The translations under genes were made by a program, and so were the position numbers. Under the pieces are notes generated by a model. It did not search any database. It had not been told where the DNA came from and saw only the letters and a list, made by a program, of their open reading frames with translations. DNA of 10,897 bases from Treponema sp. (GTDB lineage Bacteria; Spirochaetota; Spirochaetia; Treponematales; Treponemataceae): contig JAFPCT010000016.1 in the NCBI GenBank assembly GCA_017390125.1, forward strand, positions 1 through 10,897. Direction: 5' to 3'. This document shows positions 1 through 6,860 of the stretch, in pieces. The stretch's first letter is position 1, and the number at the start of each line of letters is the position of its first letter.

Positions 1-153
1 AGCCAACAACAAAAAACAAACGTAAAAACAAAAGGAGTTATTATTGAATGTTGACAGACGCATTACAGATTCTGCCCGGATTCTGAACGTAAGCAATTTT
101 ACAATGCTTTTCAAAGTAATCTTTCCTGTTCAATAAATTGCAGCGTTATTTCC

Positions 154-1527
154 TCATATGGAAGCGCTAGAAGGGGAAGACTCCTGCTTTCTGAATGTCT
201 TGTGGTTCATGTAGGCTGCAACAAGCTGAATGGTCATGGCGCACCAGATCAAAGGTTCGCAGGCTATGATTCCCCATATGCCTGTTAAAGGTATTATTAC
301 AAGGGTGAAGAGGATTTTTCCAAGGAGCTCAATGAGACTTGAGAACAGAGGAAGAATCTTGCTTCCCATGCCCTGAAGGCTGTTCCGGCTTACAAAGAGT
401 ATTCCCAGAACGGCATAGAAGGGCTGCATGAATGTTATATATTTTGCGCCGTAATCCAGTACTTCTGCATTGGATGAGCCGCTTATAGCTGCTATCAGGC
501 GGCGGGCTGTAAATGGAATTATGAGTGTGCACAGGCTCCCCCAGATTACGCACATTATGTTCGCGGCCCGCACGCCTTTTTTTATCCTGTCTATTTTATT
601 TGCGCCCAGGTTCTGGGAAACGAATGTGGCGCTGGCACTTCCAAGGGTAATCATCGGTATGATTGTCAGTACAAAAATTTTCCGTGCTGAAATATGTCCG
701 GCAATTATGCTTGTTCCAAAGCTGTTTATAGGGGATTGAAGTATTACTGATCCGGAGGAAACAATTGCGCTCATTAATGCCATTGAAAGTCCCTGGGTTG
801 AAAGCTCCCTGTAAAGATTTATGTCCGGACGGAAACTTTCAGGAGCCGGCATAAGTTCTGGTGCCCTGCGCTTCATGTATATGAGGCAGAGAAAAGCGCT
901 TATGCCCTGTGCAATGACTGTTGCTATTGCCGTTCCCCTTACTCCCAGGGAAAAGTGAACGATGAGCACGATGTCCATGACAATGTTCAGAAGCGAGGAG
1001 ATTATCAGAAAAACCAGAGGCATGAAACTGTTTCCTATTGCCCTCAAAATTCCGCTGAAAAGGTTGTAGGCAAAAAGAACGCTGCAGAACAAGGCTATAA
1101 GGTGAATGTAGGAATATGCGCTTTCGATGATGTTTTCAGGAGTCCCCAGAAATGAAAGCAGCGGTCGTAAGGTAAGGTGCCCGGTCACCATGATTATTAT
1201 GCTCACTGCGGCCGTAATAAAAAAGGAAGCTGCTGTGATTCTCTTGAGCCGGGGAATGTCGTTTGCTCCGTAAGCCCGGGCAGCAACAATGCTGAGCCCG
1301 TTTCCAAATCCGTTTCCGAATCCTACAAGAAGCTCAAAAACTGCCACGCAGGAACCTATTGCCGCAAGGGACTCTTCACCAAGAAAATGACCGACTATGA
1401 TTGTATCCACTGCGTTGTAAAACTGCTGGAATATGAATGAGATTGCCAGCGGGATGGTAAAGTATATGAGGGATTTTACGATGCTGCCGCTGGTAAGGTT
1501 CGGGTGAAGGAGTTTTAAATATGACAT
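154..1527 (-). CDS. MATE family efflux transporter
   Basis: A 457-residue, very hydrophobic inner-membrane protein of the MATE family, which exports drugs or organic cations in exchange for Na+ or H+. Length and an apparent twelve-helix layout in two MatE halves fit the family. The first half carries the segment NAVDTIIVGHFLG (residues 38-50), with the Asp seen in many members, followed by a glycine-rich helix and AARAYGA near residue 85. The second half begins near residue 240 and repeats the pattern with FVSQNLGANK. The ATG at 1527 has no good Shine-Dalgarno sequence, but no better start is visible. It is divergent from the hydrolase remnant, and its 5' leader contains the conserved CTATA element, which points the other way. 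No terminator is visible after the stop. Substrate is unknown. Family assignment is secure from sequence character; drug export is only a family property. Confidence 0.93.
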   Translation of the reverse strand: MSYLKLLHPNLTSGSIVKSLIYFTIPLAISFIFQQFYNAVDTIIVGHFLGEESLAAIGSCVAVFELLVGFGNGFGNGLSIVAARAYGANDIPRLKRITAASFFITAAVSIIIMVTGHLTLRPLLSFLGTPENIIESAYSYIHLIALFCSVLFAYNLFSGILRAIGNSFMPLVFLIISSLLNIVMDIVLIVHFSLGVRGTAIATVIAQGISAFLCLIYMKRRAPELMPAPESFRPDINLYRELSTQGLSMALMSAIVSSGSVILQSPINSFGTSIIAGHISARKIFVLTIIPMITLGSASATFVSQNLGANKIDRIKKGVRAANIMCVIWGSLCTLIIPFTARRLIAAISGSSNAEVLDYGAKYITFMQPFYAVLGILFVSRNSLQGMGSKILPLFSSLIELLGKILFTLVIIPLTGIWGIIACEPLIWCAMTIQLVAAYMNHKTFRKQESSPSSASI

Positions 1528-1535
1528 GGCAAATA

Positions 1536-1577
1536 CTATATCTTTTTTCTATATCCGACAATAAAAAAATATATTTT
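1536..1577 (+). promoter_or_regulatory. CTATA-box element, copy 1 (before hydrolase remnant)
   Basis: Two CTATAT boxes start at 1536 and 1549, exactly 13 bp apart. They are followed by CC, then ATAAAAAA at 1561-1568, and a -10-like TATTTT at 1572-1577. The same layout occurs upstream of paaK, the por operon and the M20 gene. Here the final box is shifted by one base compared with the other copies. The element points toward the hydrolase remnant and overlaps the 5' leader of the divergent MATE gene. Promoter or operator function is inferred from the repetition and position. Confidence 0.5.
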
Positions 1578-1641
1578 CCAAACAAAGGATAATGTTATAA
1601 TTTTTTCTATAAGTCATGCCCTTTGCCGCATAGGCTGTGTC

Positions 1642-2241
1642 GTGCTTGTTCCTCATCACCGGGGAGCATGGGGCAGCCAGGGAAAGTACCTTGTAACTCA
1701 TTGTGTCGAGGATGCATATAATCTTGCAGAATATGCCCGTTCAGAGGAATTTTGCAGCAAATATGATGTGGATCCGTCTAATATTTTCCTGCTGGGACAC
1801 AGTATGGGCGGTAATTCTGCCCTTAATGCAGGAAAAAAACTTTCATGGCTTAAAGGAATCATCATGCTTGCGCCTTACGATCCTACTGTTCTTCTGGACA
1901 GCGGAAAGGAAGTATATCTTAATTCTCTGCTGAACGAAGGAAAAATTCTTCATTCTGACGGTCTTGATGCAATTTACTATGATATTCTTGAAAACCGCGG
2001 CAATCTGGTGTTCACTGCAGCCTATGAGGAAGTTAAGGACAAGAACATCCTGATTTTTGCCGCCCAGAAAGATACCGTTTCTGTAAATGAAAAGATGATT
2101 GTGCCGTTATGGAACAAGCTTTCATCAGGAAAGACTTATGCCGTGCAAAGGCTGATTGAATATCCTGTAGAGCACGGTCTTATCGGCCGCCGCATAAGTG
2201 TGATCCGTGACATCGCCGAATTCATATCTTCCGTAATCTGA
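1642..2241 (+). pseudogene. Alpha/beta hydrolase, probably 5'-truncated
   Basis: The open frame gives 199 residues of an alpha/beta-hydrolase-fold enzyme (serine esterase or peptidase-like). The nucleophile elbow is GHSMGG with Ser54. The acid is probably Asp144 in FAAQKDTVSV, and the base His178 in VEHGLIG, so the triad appears complete. The only start is a GTG at 1642 with no convincing ribosome binding site, and it would begin in the middle of the fold, at the strand before HHRGAWGS. The frame stays open upstream to 1525 without ATG, and codons at about 1612-1641 read SHALCRIGCVV, the expected preceding helix and strand. Upstream of that only AT-rich intergenic sequence is found, so the usual N-terminal region with the oxyanion-hole HG motif is missing. 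I infer a recent 5' deletion, since the rest shows no frameshift. A shortened but functional protein is the alternative. Substrate is unknown. Confidence 0.6.
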
Positions 2242-2281
2242 TTTTCTGACAAAGCAGAAAAGGAATGGAATTAAAGAAAAC

Positions 2282-2322
2282 AGCACTGAAAAGGGCGGGC
2301 CTGGATTTAAGTGCTTTTTTTT
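2282..2322 (+). terminator. Rho-independent terminator after hydrolase remnant
   Basis: AGCACT (2282-2287) pairs with AGTGCT (2310-2315). After one mismatch a further AAA/TTT pairing extends the stem, with a GC-rich loop. The stem runs straight into eight T residues (2315-2322). It lies 40 bp after the hydrolase stop and ahead of the paaK promoter region. Confidence 0.75.
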
Positions 2323-2356
2323 GTCCGCTCATTTTTAAGGTGCTGTCAGCCTGTGT

Positions 2357-2399
2357 CTATAACAAAAATCTATAACCCACCATAAAAAACTTGTATTAT
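2357..2399 (+). promoter_or_regulatory. CTATA-box element, copy 2 (before paaK)
   Basis: CTATAA occurs at 2357 and again at 2370 (13 bp apart), followed by CCC, ATAAAAAA at 2382-2389 and TATTAT at 2394-2399. The distance from the second box to TATTAT is 18 bp, within the range of a -35/-10 spacer. If TATTAT is a -10, the paaK leader would be about 120 nt long. Function is inferred from conservation with the other three copies. Confidence 0.55.
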
Positions 2400-2524
2400 T
2401 CATTTATTTGTTTTTCCTATAGCCTACTAATCACCTAGGCAATCACAGAGCTGAAGATGATTCAGTTCTTAAACCGGCGATGCAAAAAGCCGAACCGCAT
2501 TTTCATAAAAATAAGAGGCGTAAT

Positions 2525-3883
2525 ATGTCAGAAAACACAACTATTAAAAGAGATGTAAACAACAAGTATTGGAACGAAGAACTTGAGACAGCTCCTCGTG
2601 AAAAATTGGAAGCAAAACAGCTTGAAGATTTGAAGGAAATCGTTCAGTTTGCATATGACAATTCTCCTTACTACAAGCGTTCATTTGATGCTGCCGGTGT
2701 GAAACCAAGTGACATCAAGACATTGAAAGACATTCAGAAGTTTCCTTTTATCAACAAGAAGACTCAGCGTGACACACAGGGTGCAGGCTCATTCCTTGGT
2801 GAGCTTGCAGCTGTACCGGAAGAAGATGTTGTATTCATTTCTACTTCATCTGGTTCTACAGGTGTGCCTACAGTAAGTCCTTTCACAAAGAAAGACTTCG
2901 ATGAATTCCAGGATACAGAAAGCCGCTGGTTCTGGCAGATCGGAATGAGACCGAATGACCGCTATGTTCATGCCTTGAACTTCAGCCTTTATGTTGGTGG
3001 TCCTGACGTAATTGGTGCTCAGAACCTTGGAGCTCTTTGTATCTGGGGCGGTACACTTCCTAGCGAACGGCTCCTTTTCGTACTTAAGCAGTATCAGCCT
3101 ACAGTAATCTGGACAAGCCCTAGCTACGCATGGCAGCTTGGAGAAAAGGCTCTTAAAGCAGGCTATGATCCTAAAAAAGATTTCAATATCAAGAAAATTA
3201 TCGTTGCAGGTGAGCTTGGTGGTTCAATCGATTCAACTCGAAAGGCTATCGAAGACATCTGGGGTGCAGAAGTTTTTGACTTCTACGGTTTGAGCGATAT
3301 TTTCGGAGCTTGTGCAGCTCAGTGTGAATATCATGACGGTCTCCACATTGCCGAAAACCACATTCTTGTAGAGACAGTTGACCTTAAGACTGGAGAAGTT
3401 CTTCCACCGGGAGAAACTGGAGAACTTGTATTCACAACATTGAGAAAGCATGCCCGCCCGCTCATCCGCTTCAGAACAGGTGATATTGGACGCATTGACC
3501 TTGCTCCATGTAAGTGTGGACGTACACACGGACGAATCCATGTACTTGGCCGCAAGGACGACATGTTCATCGTAAGTGCTGTAAACGTATTCCCAAGCGA
3601 CATCGAAGCTGTAATCCGCGATGAAAAGGATTTGACTGGTGAATACCTTATCCGCATTTTCGAAAAGGACTTTACTTGCAAATATTCTGTAGAAGTAGAA
3701 AAGGCAAGCTCAAGTTCAAAGACAGACGAGGAAGTTGCAGCACTCACAAGCGCAGCCCTCAAGGGGCGAATTGGTGTAAAACCTTCAAGTGTTGTAGTTC
3801 ACAAAGACGGCGAGCTTAACACACGAAGCGAACACAAATCAAAGCGAATTATTGACGAACGCAAACTTACATACGAAATCTAG
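2525..3883 (+). CDS. paaK: Phenylacetate-CoA ligase-like AMP-forming enzyme
   Basis: A 452-residue member of the PaaK branch of adenylate-forming enzymes, which activate a carboxylic acid (classically phenylacetate) with ATP and CoA, giving acyl-CoA, AMP and PPi. Visible motifs are the N-terminal YWNEELETAPREKL, the phosphate-binding SSGSTG (108-113), FYGLSDIFG (253-261), GETGELVFTTL, RTGD (317-320), and the hinge GRKDDM (342-347) followed by VNVFPSDIE, typical of the PaaK C-terminal domain. Cys267, Cys329 and Cys331 could form a metal site, as in related proteins. The ATG at 2525 is preceded by AAGAGG at 6 nt spacing. An in-frame ATG at 2480 has no such site. Length is normal for the family. 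Nearby por genes suggest that its substrate may be an aryl or other acid related to the oxidoreductase products. This is inference, and the two loci are separated by queH. Confidence 0.9.
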   Translation: MSENTTIKRDVNNKYWNEELETAPREKLEAKQLEDLKEIVQFAYDNSPYYKRSFDAAGVKPSDIKTLKDIQKFPFINKKTQRDTQGAGSFLGELAAVPEEDVVFISTSSGSTGVPTVSPFTKKDFDEFQDTESRWFWQIGMRPNDRYVHALNFSLYVGGPDVIGAQNLGALCIWGGTLPSERLLFVLKQYQPTVIWTSPSYAWQLGEKALKAGYDPKKDFNIKKIIVAGELGGSIDSTRKAIEDIWGAEVFDFYGLSDIFGACAAQCEYHDGLHIAENHILVETVDLKTGEVLPPGETGELVFTTLRKHARPLIRFRTGDIGRIDLAPCKCGRTHGRIHVLGRKDDMFIVSAVNVFPSDIEAVIRDEKDLTGEYLIRIFEKDFTCKYSVEVEKASSSSKTDEEVAALTSAALKGRIGVKPSSVVVHKDGELNTRSEHKSKRIIDERKLTYEI

Positions 3884-4590
3884 TTTGACTGGTTCAGGGG
3901 ATGCTCATTTTCGGACAGCCCCGATTTTTTTTGTCCGGCGGCCTTTCTGGCTTCCTCAGTATTTTTCTTGCTGAAGGCACATCCGCAGTATTGCTGCCTG
4001 TAAAGTCCGTATTCAGCAGAAAGCTCCAGGCTTCGCTGGAAGCCGCCTTTTTTCTTGAAGTCGGAGGTAAGGAAGCGCAGGCCCTTCCCGGAAGTCTTGG
4101 CTTCCAGTTGTTTTCCTATGGCATTTATTTTTTCAGCATCCTTGAAAGGGGAGATGCTCAGTGTCGTGGTAAACCAGTCAAAGCCCTTGTCCTCTGCATA
4201 TTTCCAGGCTTTCTCCATGCGGAGCAGATAGCATCTCCTGCATCGCTCTCCTTTTTCCTCTTCCGCCGCCAGTTCAGGCTGGTCCTTTATGTCCAGTGCA
4301 GAATAAAATTCTTCAGGATCGTAGCTGCATTCAACAAGCTTTACTTTGTGAAGGAATGCTGCAGGAAATCGCGGCAGAAAGTTTTTCAGTTCCTTGAGTC
4401 GCCTTTCGTATTCTTCTTTCGGGAAAATATTCGGATTATAATAGAAGACAGTTATGTTGAAAACGGAAGAAAGATATTCAAGTACATAGGAAGAGCAGGG
4501 GCCGCAGCAGGCATGCAGAAGCAGTGAGGGCTTTTCCCCGGGCTTGAAGGATGAGATGATTTTTTCCGTTTCTTTCTGATAATTTTCCAT
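3880..4590 (-). CDS. queH: Epoxyqueuosine reductase QueH
   Basis: QueH (formerly DUF208) carries out the last step of queuosine synthesis, reducing epoxyqueuosine in tRNA in place of the cobalamin enzyme QueG. The protein has the family pattern: LLLHACCGPCSSYVLEYL near the N-terminus with the vicinal cysteines, FYYNPNIFPKEEYERR, a CRRC pair, FTTTLSISPFKD, DFKKKGG, and YRQQYCGC near the C-terminus. These cysteines match those that hold the iron-sulfur cluster and metal site in the family. The ATG at 4590 gives 236 residues starting MENYQKETEKII, like homologues I recall. An ATG three codons upstream (4599) is equally possible, as neither has a strong ribosome binding site. A further open extension to a GTG at 4626 looks unlikely. 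The last residues form a lysine-rich, poorly conserved tail. The stop overlaps the paaK stop tail-to-tail, sharing CTAG. Confidence 0.92.
   Translation of the reverse strand: MENYQKETEKIISSFKPGEKPSLLLHACCGPCSSYVLEYLSSVFNITVFYYNPNIFPKEEYERRLKELKNFLPRFPAAFLHKVKLVECSYDPEEFYSALDIKDQPELAAEEEKGERCRRCYLLRMEKAWKYAEDKGFDWFTTTLSISPFKDAEKINAIGKQLEAKTSGKGLRFLTSDFKKKGGFQRSLELSAEYGLYRQQYCGCAFSKKNTEEARKAAGQKKSGLSENEHPLNQSN
3894..3932 (+). terminator. paaK terminator inside the 3' end of queH
   Basis: TCAGGGG (3894-3900) pairs with CCCCGA (3919-3924), with the A bulged, and is followed directly by eight T residues (3925-3932). It starts 11 bp after the paaK stop and lies wholly within the C-terminal codons of the convergent queH gene. 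The 18-nt loop is longer than ideal. Confidence 0.6.
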
Positions 4591-4670
4591 TCTGCTCATT
4601 ATATTGGATATAAATAAAAAATACACCGGTTTTGAAAGGCTGTGTCCGGCTGTTTTATTAAAGTCTGTGC

Positions 4671-4713
4671 TGATAGTTTTTTCCTATACCTTCATATAAA
4701 AAAGTTATATTAG
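4671..4713 (+). promoter_or_regulatory. CTATA-box element, copy 3 (before por operon)
   Basis: TGATAG at 4671 and CTATAC at 4684 are 13 bp apart, followed by ATAAAAAA at 4696-4703 and TATTAG at 4708-4713. The spacing from the second box to the -10-like box is 18 bp, the same as in the paaK and M20 copies. It lies 76 bp upstream of the first por start codon. Function is inferred from repetition. Confidence 0.55.
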
Positions 4714-4789
4714 AACACATCTGTAAAAATTGATACTCTCTTGAGCATAGATTGATTGCACTATGCAAGTGTTTTATCAGGAGGAAAGT

Positions 4790-5338
4790 ATGACACAGAT
4801 TTTATGGCATGGACGCGGAGGACAGGGAGCTTTTACTGCAAGCCGTCTTTTGGGAAGCGCATTCTCGTTAAAGGATTCAGAAAGCTATTCTCTGGCTTTT
4901 CCTTCTTTCGGACCGGAACGCCGCGGTGCACCAATCCGTGCGTTTACAAAACTTGACTCAAAGCCCATCGGCAATCGAAGTGAGATCAGCCGTGGGGATT
5001 TTGTAATTTTCCTGGATGACACGCTTTTTTCAGAAGATGCGTTCAATCAGATCAATGAAAACGGAAAGATTATCATTGCAACAAAGAAAAAGTTTTCTGA
5101 TCCTAGAATCATTGCTGTAGATGCAGTTTCAATCGCAGAAGAAATCCTTCACCTGCCTATTACAAACACTGCAATGATTGGTGCTTTTGCAGCCCTGTTC
5201 AGCGACATTACTCTTGCAGATATTGAGTCTGCTGTCCGCTCTAATATGGCTCCAAAACTTCAGGATAAAAATATTGCTGTAATCAAAGCTGCCTGCGAAG
5301 AAGTAAAGGCTGTCTTTGAGGCCAGAAAAAGCGCTTAG
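4790..5338 (+). CDS. porG: 2-oxoacid:ferredoxin oxidoreductase, gamma subunit
   Basis: A 182-residue gamma subunit of a four-subunit pyruvate/2-ketoisovalerate-type ferredoxin oxidoreductase. In this enzyme the gamma domain helps bind coenzyme A and completes the cytoplasmic complex that converts a 2-oxoacid and CoA to acyl-CoA, CO2 and reduced ferredoxin. The hallmark HGRGGQGAFTAS is at residues 7-18 and FPSFGPERRGAPIRAF at 37-52. Length is typical. The ATG at 4790 has an excellent AGGAGG at 4779-4784 with 5 nt spacing. An upstream in-frame ATG at 4763 is not supported. It is the first gene of a G-D-A-B operon, with 17 bp to the next gene. The symbol marks homology. Motifs do not separate pyruvate from branched-chain or aryl 2-oxoacid specificity. 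Confidence 0.9.
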   Translation: MTQILWHGRGGQGAFTASRLLGSAFSLKDSESYSLAFPSFGPERRGAPIRAFTKLDSKPIGNRSEISRGDFVIFLDDTLFSEDAFNQINENGKIIIATKKKFSDPRIIAVDAVSIAEEILHLPITNTAMIGAFAALFSDITLADIESAVRSNMAPKLQDKNIAVIKAACEEVKAVFEARKSA

Positions 5339-5355
5339 TTTTCGGGAGATTTTGT

Positions 5356-5655
5356 ATGCCAGTTGTAAAACCCTATTTGAGAGATTCAAACCCGGTAAGC
5401 TTTGAGGAAATTCCGGAAGCTGCAGCTTATGAAGCAGGTTTCCTTGTTACAAAGAATGCCGGCTGGCGAAATTTCCGCCCTGTGGTAAATGAAGAAAAAT
5501 GTGTAGGTTGCCTTCAGTGCTACCTGTACTGCCCTGACGGTGTAATATTCAAAAAAGATAAAAAAGTTTCCGTGGATTATGATTTTTGCAAAGGCTGCGG
5601 CATCTGCAAAAATATCTGCAAAGTGCAGGCAATAACCATGGAAGAAGAAAAATAA
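5356..5655 (+). CDS. porD: 2-oxoacid:ferredoxin oxidoreductase, delta subunit (2x[4Fe-4S])
   Basis: A 99-residue ferredoxin-like delta subunit that passes electrons from the catalytic core to external ferredoxin. Two CxxCxxCxxxC sets are present: Cys49, 52, 55 and 59 in CVGCLQCYLYCP, and Cys78, 81, 84 and 88 in CKGCGICKNICK. In the second set the usual Pro after the last Cys is Lys, a mild deviation that leaves all ligands in place. The N-terminal half has the delta-subunit TKNAGWRNFRPVV segment instead of a plain ferredoxin start. GGGAG (5344-5348) precedes the ATG by 7 nt. It lies between the gamma and alpha genes with short gaps, so it is surely part of the same complex. Confidence 0.9.
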   Translation: MPVVKPYLRDSNPVSFEEIPEAAAYEAGFLVTKNAGWRNFRPVVNEEKCVGCLQCYLYCPDGVIFKKDKKVSVDYDFCKGCGICKNICKVQAITMEEEK

Positions 5656-5685
5656 ACCCATAAGTTTTTATATTTGGAGTACAGT

Positions 5686-6849
5686 ATGGCAAGGGCATTT
5701 CTATCTGGAAACGAGGCATTTGCGTACGGAGTACGTCTTGCACGTGCTCAGGTTATTTCGGCATATCCGATTACACCGCAGACAATTGTTGTTGAAAAAT
5801 TAAGTGAATTTGTAGAGGACGGAAGCCTGAAGGCTGAATTCATTCACGTTGAAAGTGAACATTCAGCTCTTTCCTGTGCTCTCGGAGCAAGTTCTGTCGG
5901 AGCAAGGGCATTTACTGCAACCAGTTCCCAGGGTCTCCTTTACATGGCAGAAGTTCTTCCTTATGTTGCAGGAGGACGTTTTCCGGTTGTAATGATGAAC
6001 GCAAACCGTTCGACAGCTCTTCCTTGGAACATTTACGGTGACCAGCGGGACAGCCTCTGTCTTCTAGATACCGGCTGGATTCAGGCATACGCAGAAAATG
6101 CTCAGGAAGCCCTTGATTTTGCTCTCATGAGTTTCTACATTGCGGAGCATCAGGCAGTTCAGACTCCTTTTATGGCGAACCTTGACGGATTTGTCCTTAC
6201 TCATACATATGAGGTAGTAGACATTCCGACTGCTGAGCAGGCAGATGAATTCCTTCCTGTGTACAAAACAGAGAACAAGATGGATTTGGACACTCCGCGG
6301 AACCTTGCGTTTACCGGCGGTCCGGCTGTCAATTATATTTTCAAGTATAAAGAGCACAGGGGCATGCTGAATGCAAAGGCTGTCATCAAGGAAGCCGAAG
6401 ATCGTTTTGAAAAAGTATTCGGACGCCGCTATACAGGCTTGATTGAAGAATATAAGACAGAAGACGCAGAGCGTGTGATCGTAACCTTGGGAAGCATTGC
6501 AGGTCTTGTAAAACAGATTGTTGATGGAAAGCGTGAGCAGGGTGAGAAAGCAGGACTTTTGAAAATCCGCTACATGCGTCCTTTCCCGAAAGAAGAAATT
6601 GCGGCTGCTCTCAAAAACGTAAAGAGCATTGCTGTTCTTGAAAAAGACATTTCATTTGGTAGCGAAGGTACAGTATATACAAACGTAAACTCAGCCCTTC
6701 TTGAAGGTGGAATTCAGATTCCGTCCCAGAACTATGTGGGTGGCCTTGGCGGCAGGAACATCAGCGAAGAGGAAATCAATCAGATTTTTGAAGATCTGAA
6801 GACACCTGACAACAAGGTTCGTTTCCTTGGAATAGACGAAGAGGCATAG
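5686..6849 (+). CDS. porA: 2-oxoacid:ferredoxin oxidoreductase, alpha subunit
   Basis: A 387-residue alpha subunit carrying the pyrimidine-side thiamine-diphosphate domain and the transketolase C-terminal-like domain. Motifs include SGNEA (7-11), SAYPITPQT (25-33), EFIHVESEHS (51-60), FTATSSQG (76-83), NANRS (105-109), DTGWIQ (128-133), FMANLDGFVLTH near residue 165-175 and, later, RYMRPFPKEEI and ISFGSEGTVY of the C-terminal domain. All are shared by pyruvate and 2-ketoisovalerate oxidoreductases. The ATG at 5686 follows GGAG at 6 nt spacing. A TTG four codons earlier lies on that binding site and is not used. It is separated by 30 bp from the delta gene and 11 bp from the beta gene. The order gamma-delta-alpha-beta matches the pyruvate enzyme of Thermotoga. 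Substrate specificity cannot be fixed from the motifs. Confidence 0.9.
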   Translation: MARAFLSGNEAFAYGVRLARAQVISAYPITPQTIVVEKLSEFVEDGSLKAEFIHVESEHSALSCALGASSVGARAFTATSSQGLLYMAEVLPYVAGGRFPVVMMNANRSTALPWNIYGDQRDSLCLLDTGWIQAYAENAQEALDFALMSFYIAEHQAVQTPFMANLDGFVLTHTYEVVDIPTAEQADEFLPVYKTENKMDLDTPRNLAFTGGPAVNYIFKYKEHRGMLNAKAVIKEAEDRFEKVFGRRYTGLIEEYKTEDAERVIVTLGSIAGLVKQIVDGKREQGEKAGLLKIRYMRPFPKEEIAAALKNVKSIAVLEKDISFGSEGTVYTNVNSALLEGGIQIPSQNYVGGLGGRNISEEEINQIFEDLKTPDNKVRFLGIDEEA

Positions 6850-6860
6850 GAGGCTGCGAT

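Noticed and set aside
51..56. Consensus -35 hexamer TTGACA
   Set aside because: No -10-like hexamer lies 16-18 bp downstream and no plus-strand gene follows.
44..136. 30-codon TTG-start frame with AAAGGAG at 31-37
   Set aside because: The ribosome-binding-like sequence is well placed, but the peptide is short, has a rare start and no recognisable content. The 153 bp before the MATE stop otherwise show nothing clear.
1288..1323. FGNGFGNG repeat in the MATE transporter as a possible duplication
   Set aside because: The segment has the normal family length between its flanking conserved positions, so it is not an insertion.
2242..2261. Perfect 7-bp stem TTTTCTG/CAGAAAA just after the hydrolase stop
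   Set aside because: AT-rich and not followed by T residues; the better terminator is at 2282-2322.
2265..2375. 36-codon ATG frame after the hydrolase remnant
   Set aside because: It runs through the terminator stem and T-run and into the CTATA element, and its AGGA abuts the ATG with no proper spacing.
3331..3762. Open frame of 143 codons on the minus strand
   Set aside because: Lies wholly within paaK on the opposite strand; a composition-driven shadow.
3914..3938. Inverted repeat GGACA/TGTCC inside queH with a T-run in its loop
   Set aside because: The T-run is in the loop instead of after the stem, so it is a poor terminator; the alternative GGGG/CCCC stem fits better.
3901..4527. Open frame of 208 codons on the plus strand
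   Set aside because: It is antisense to queH, whose conserved cysteine motifs prove the coding strand; the antisense protein shows no recognisable motif.
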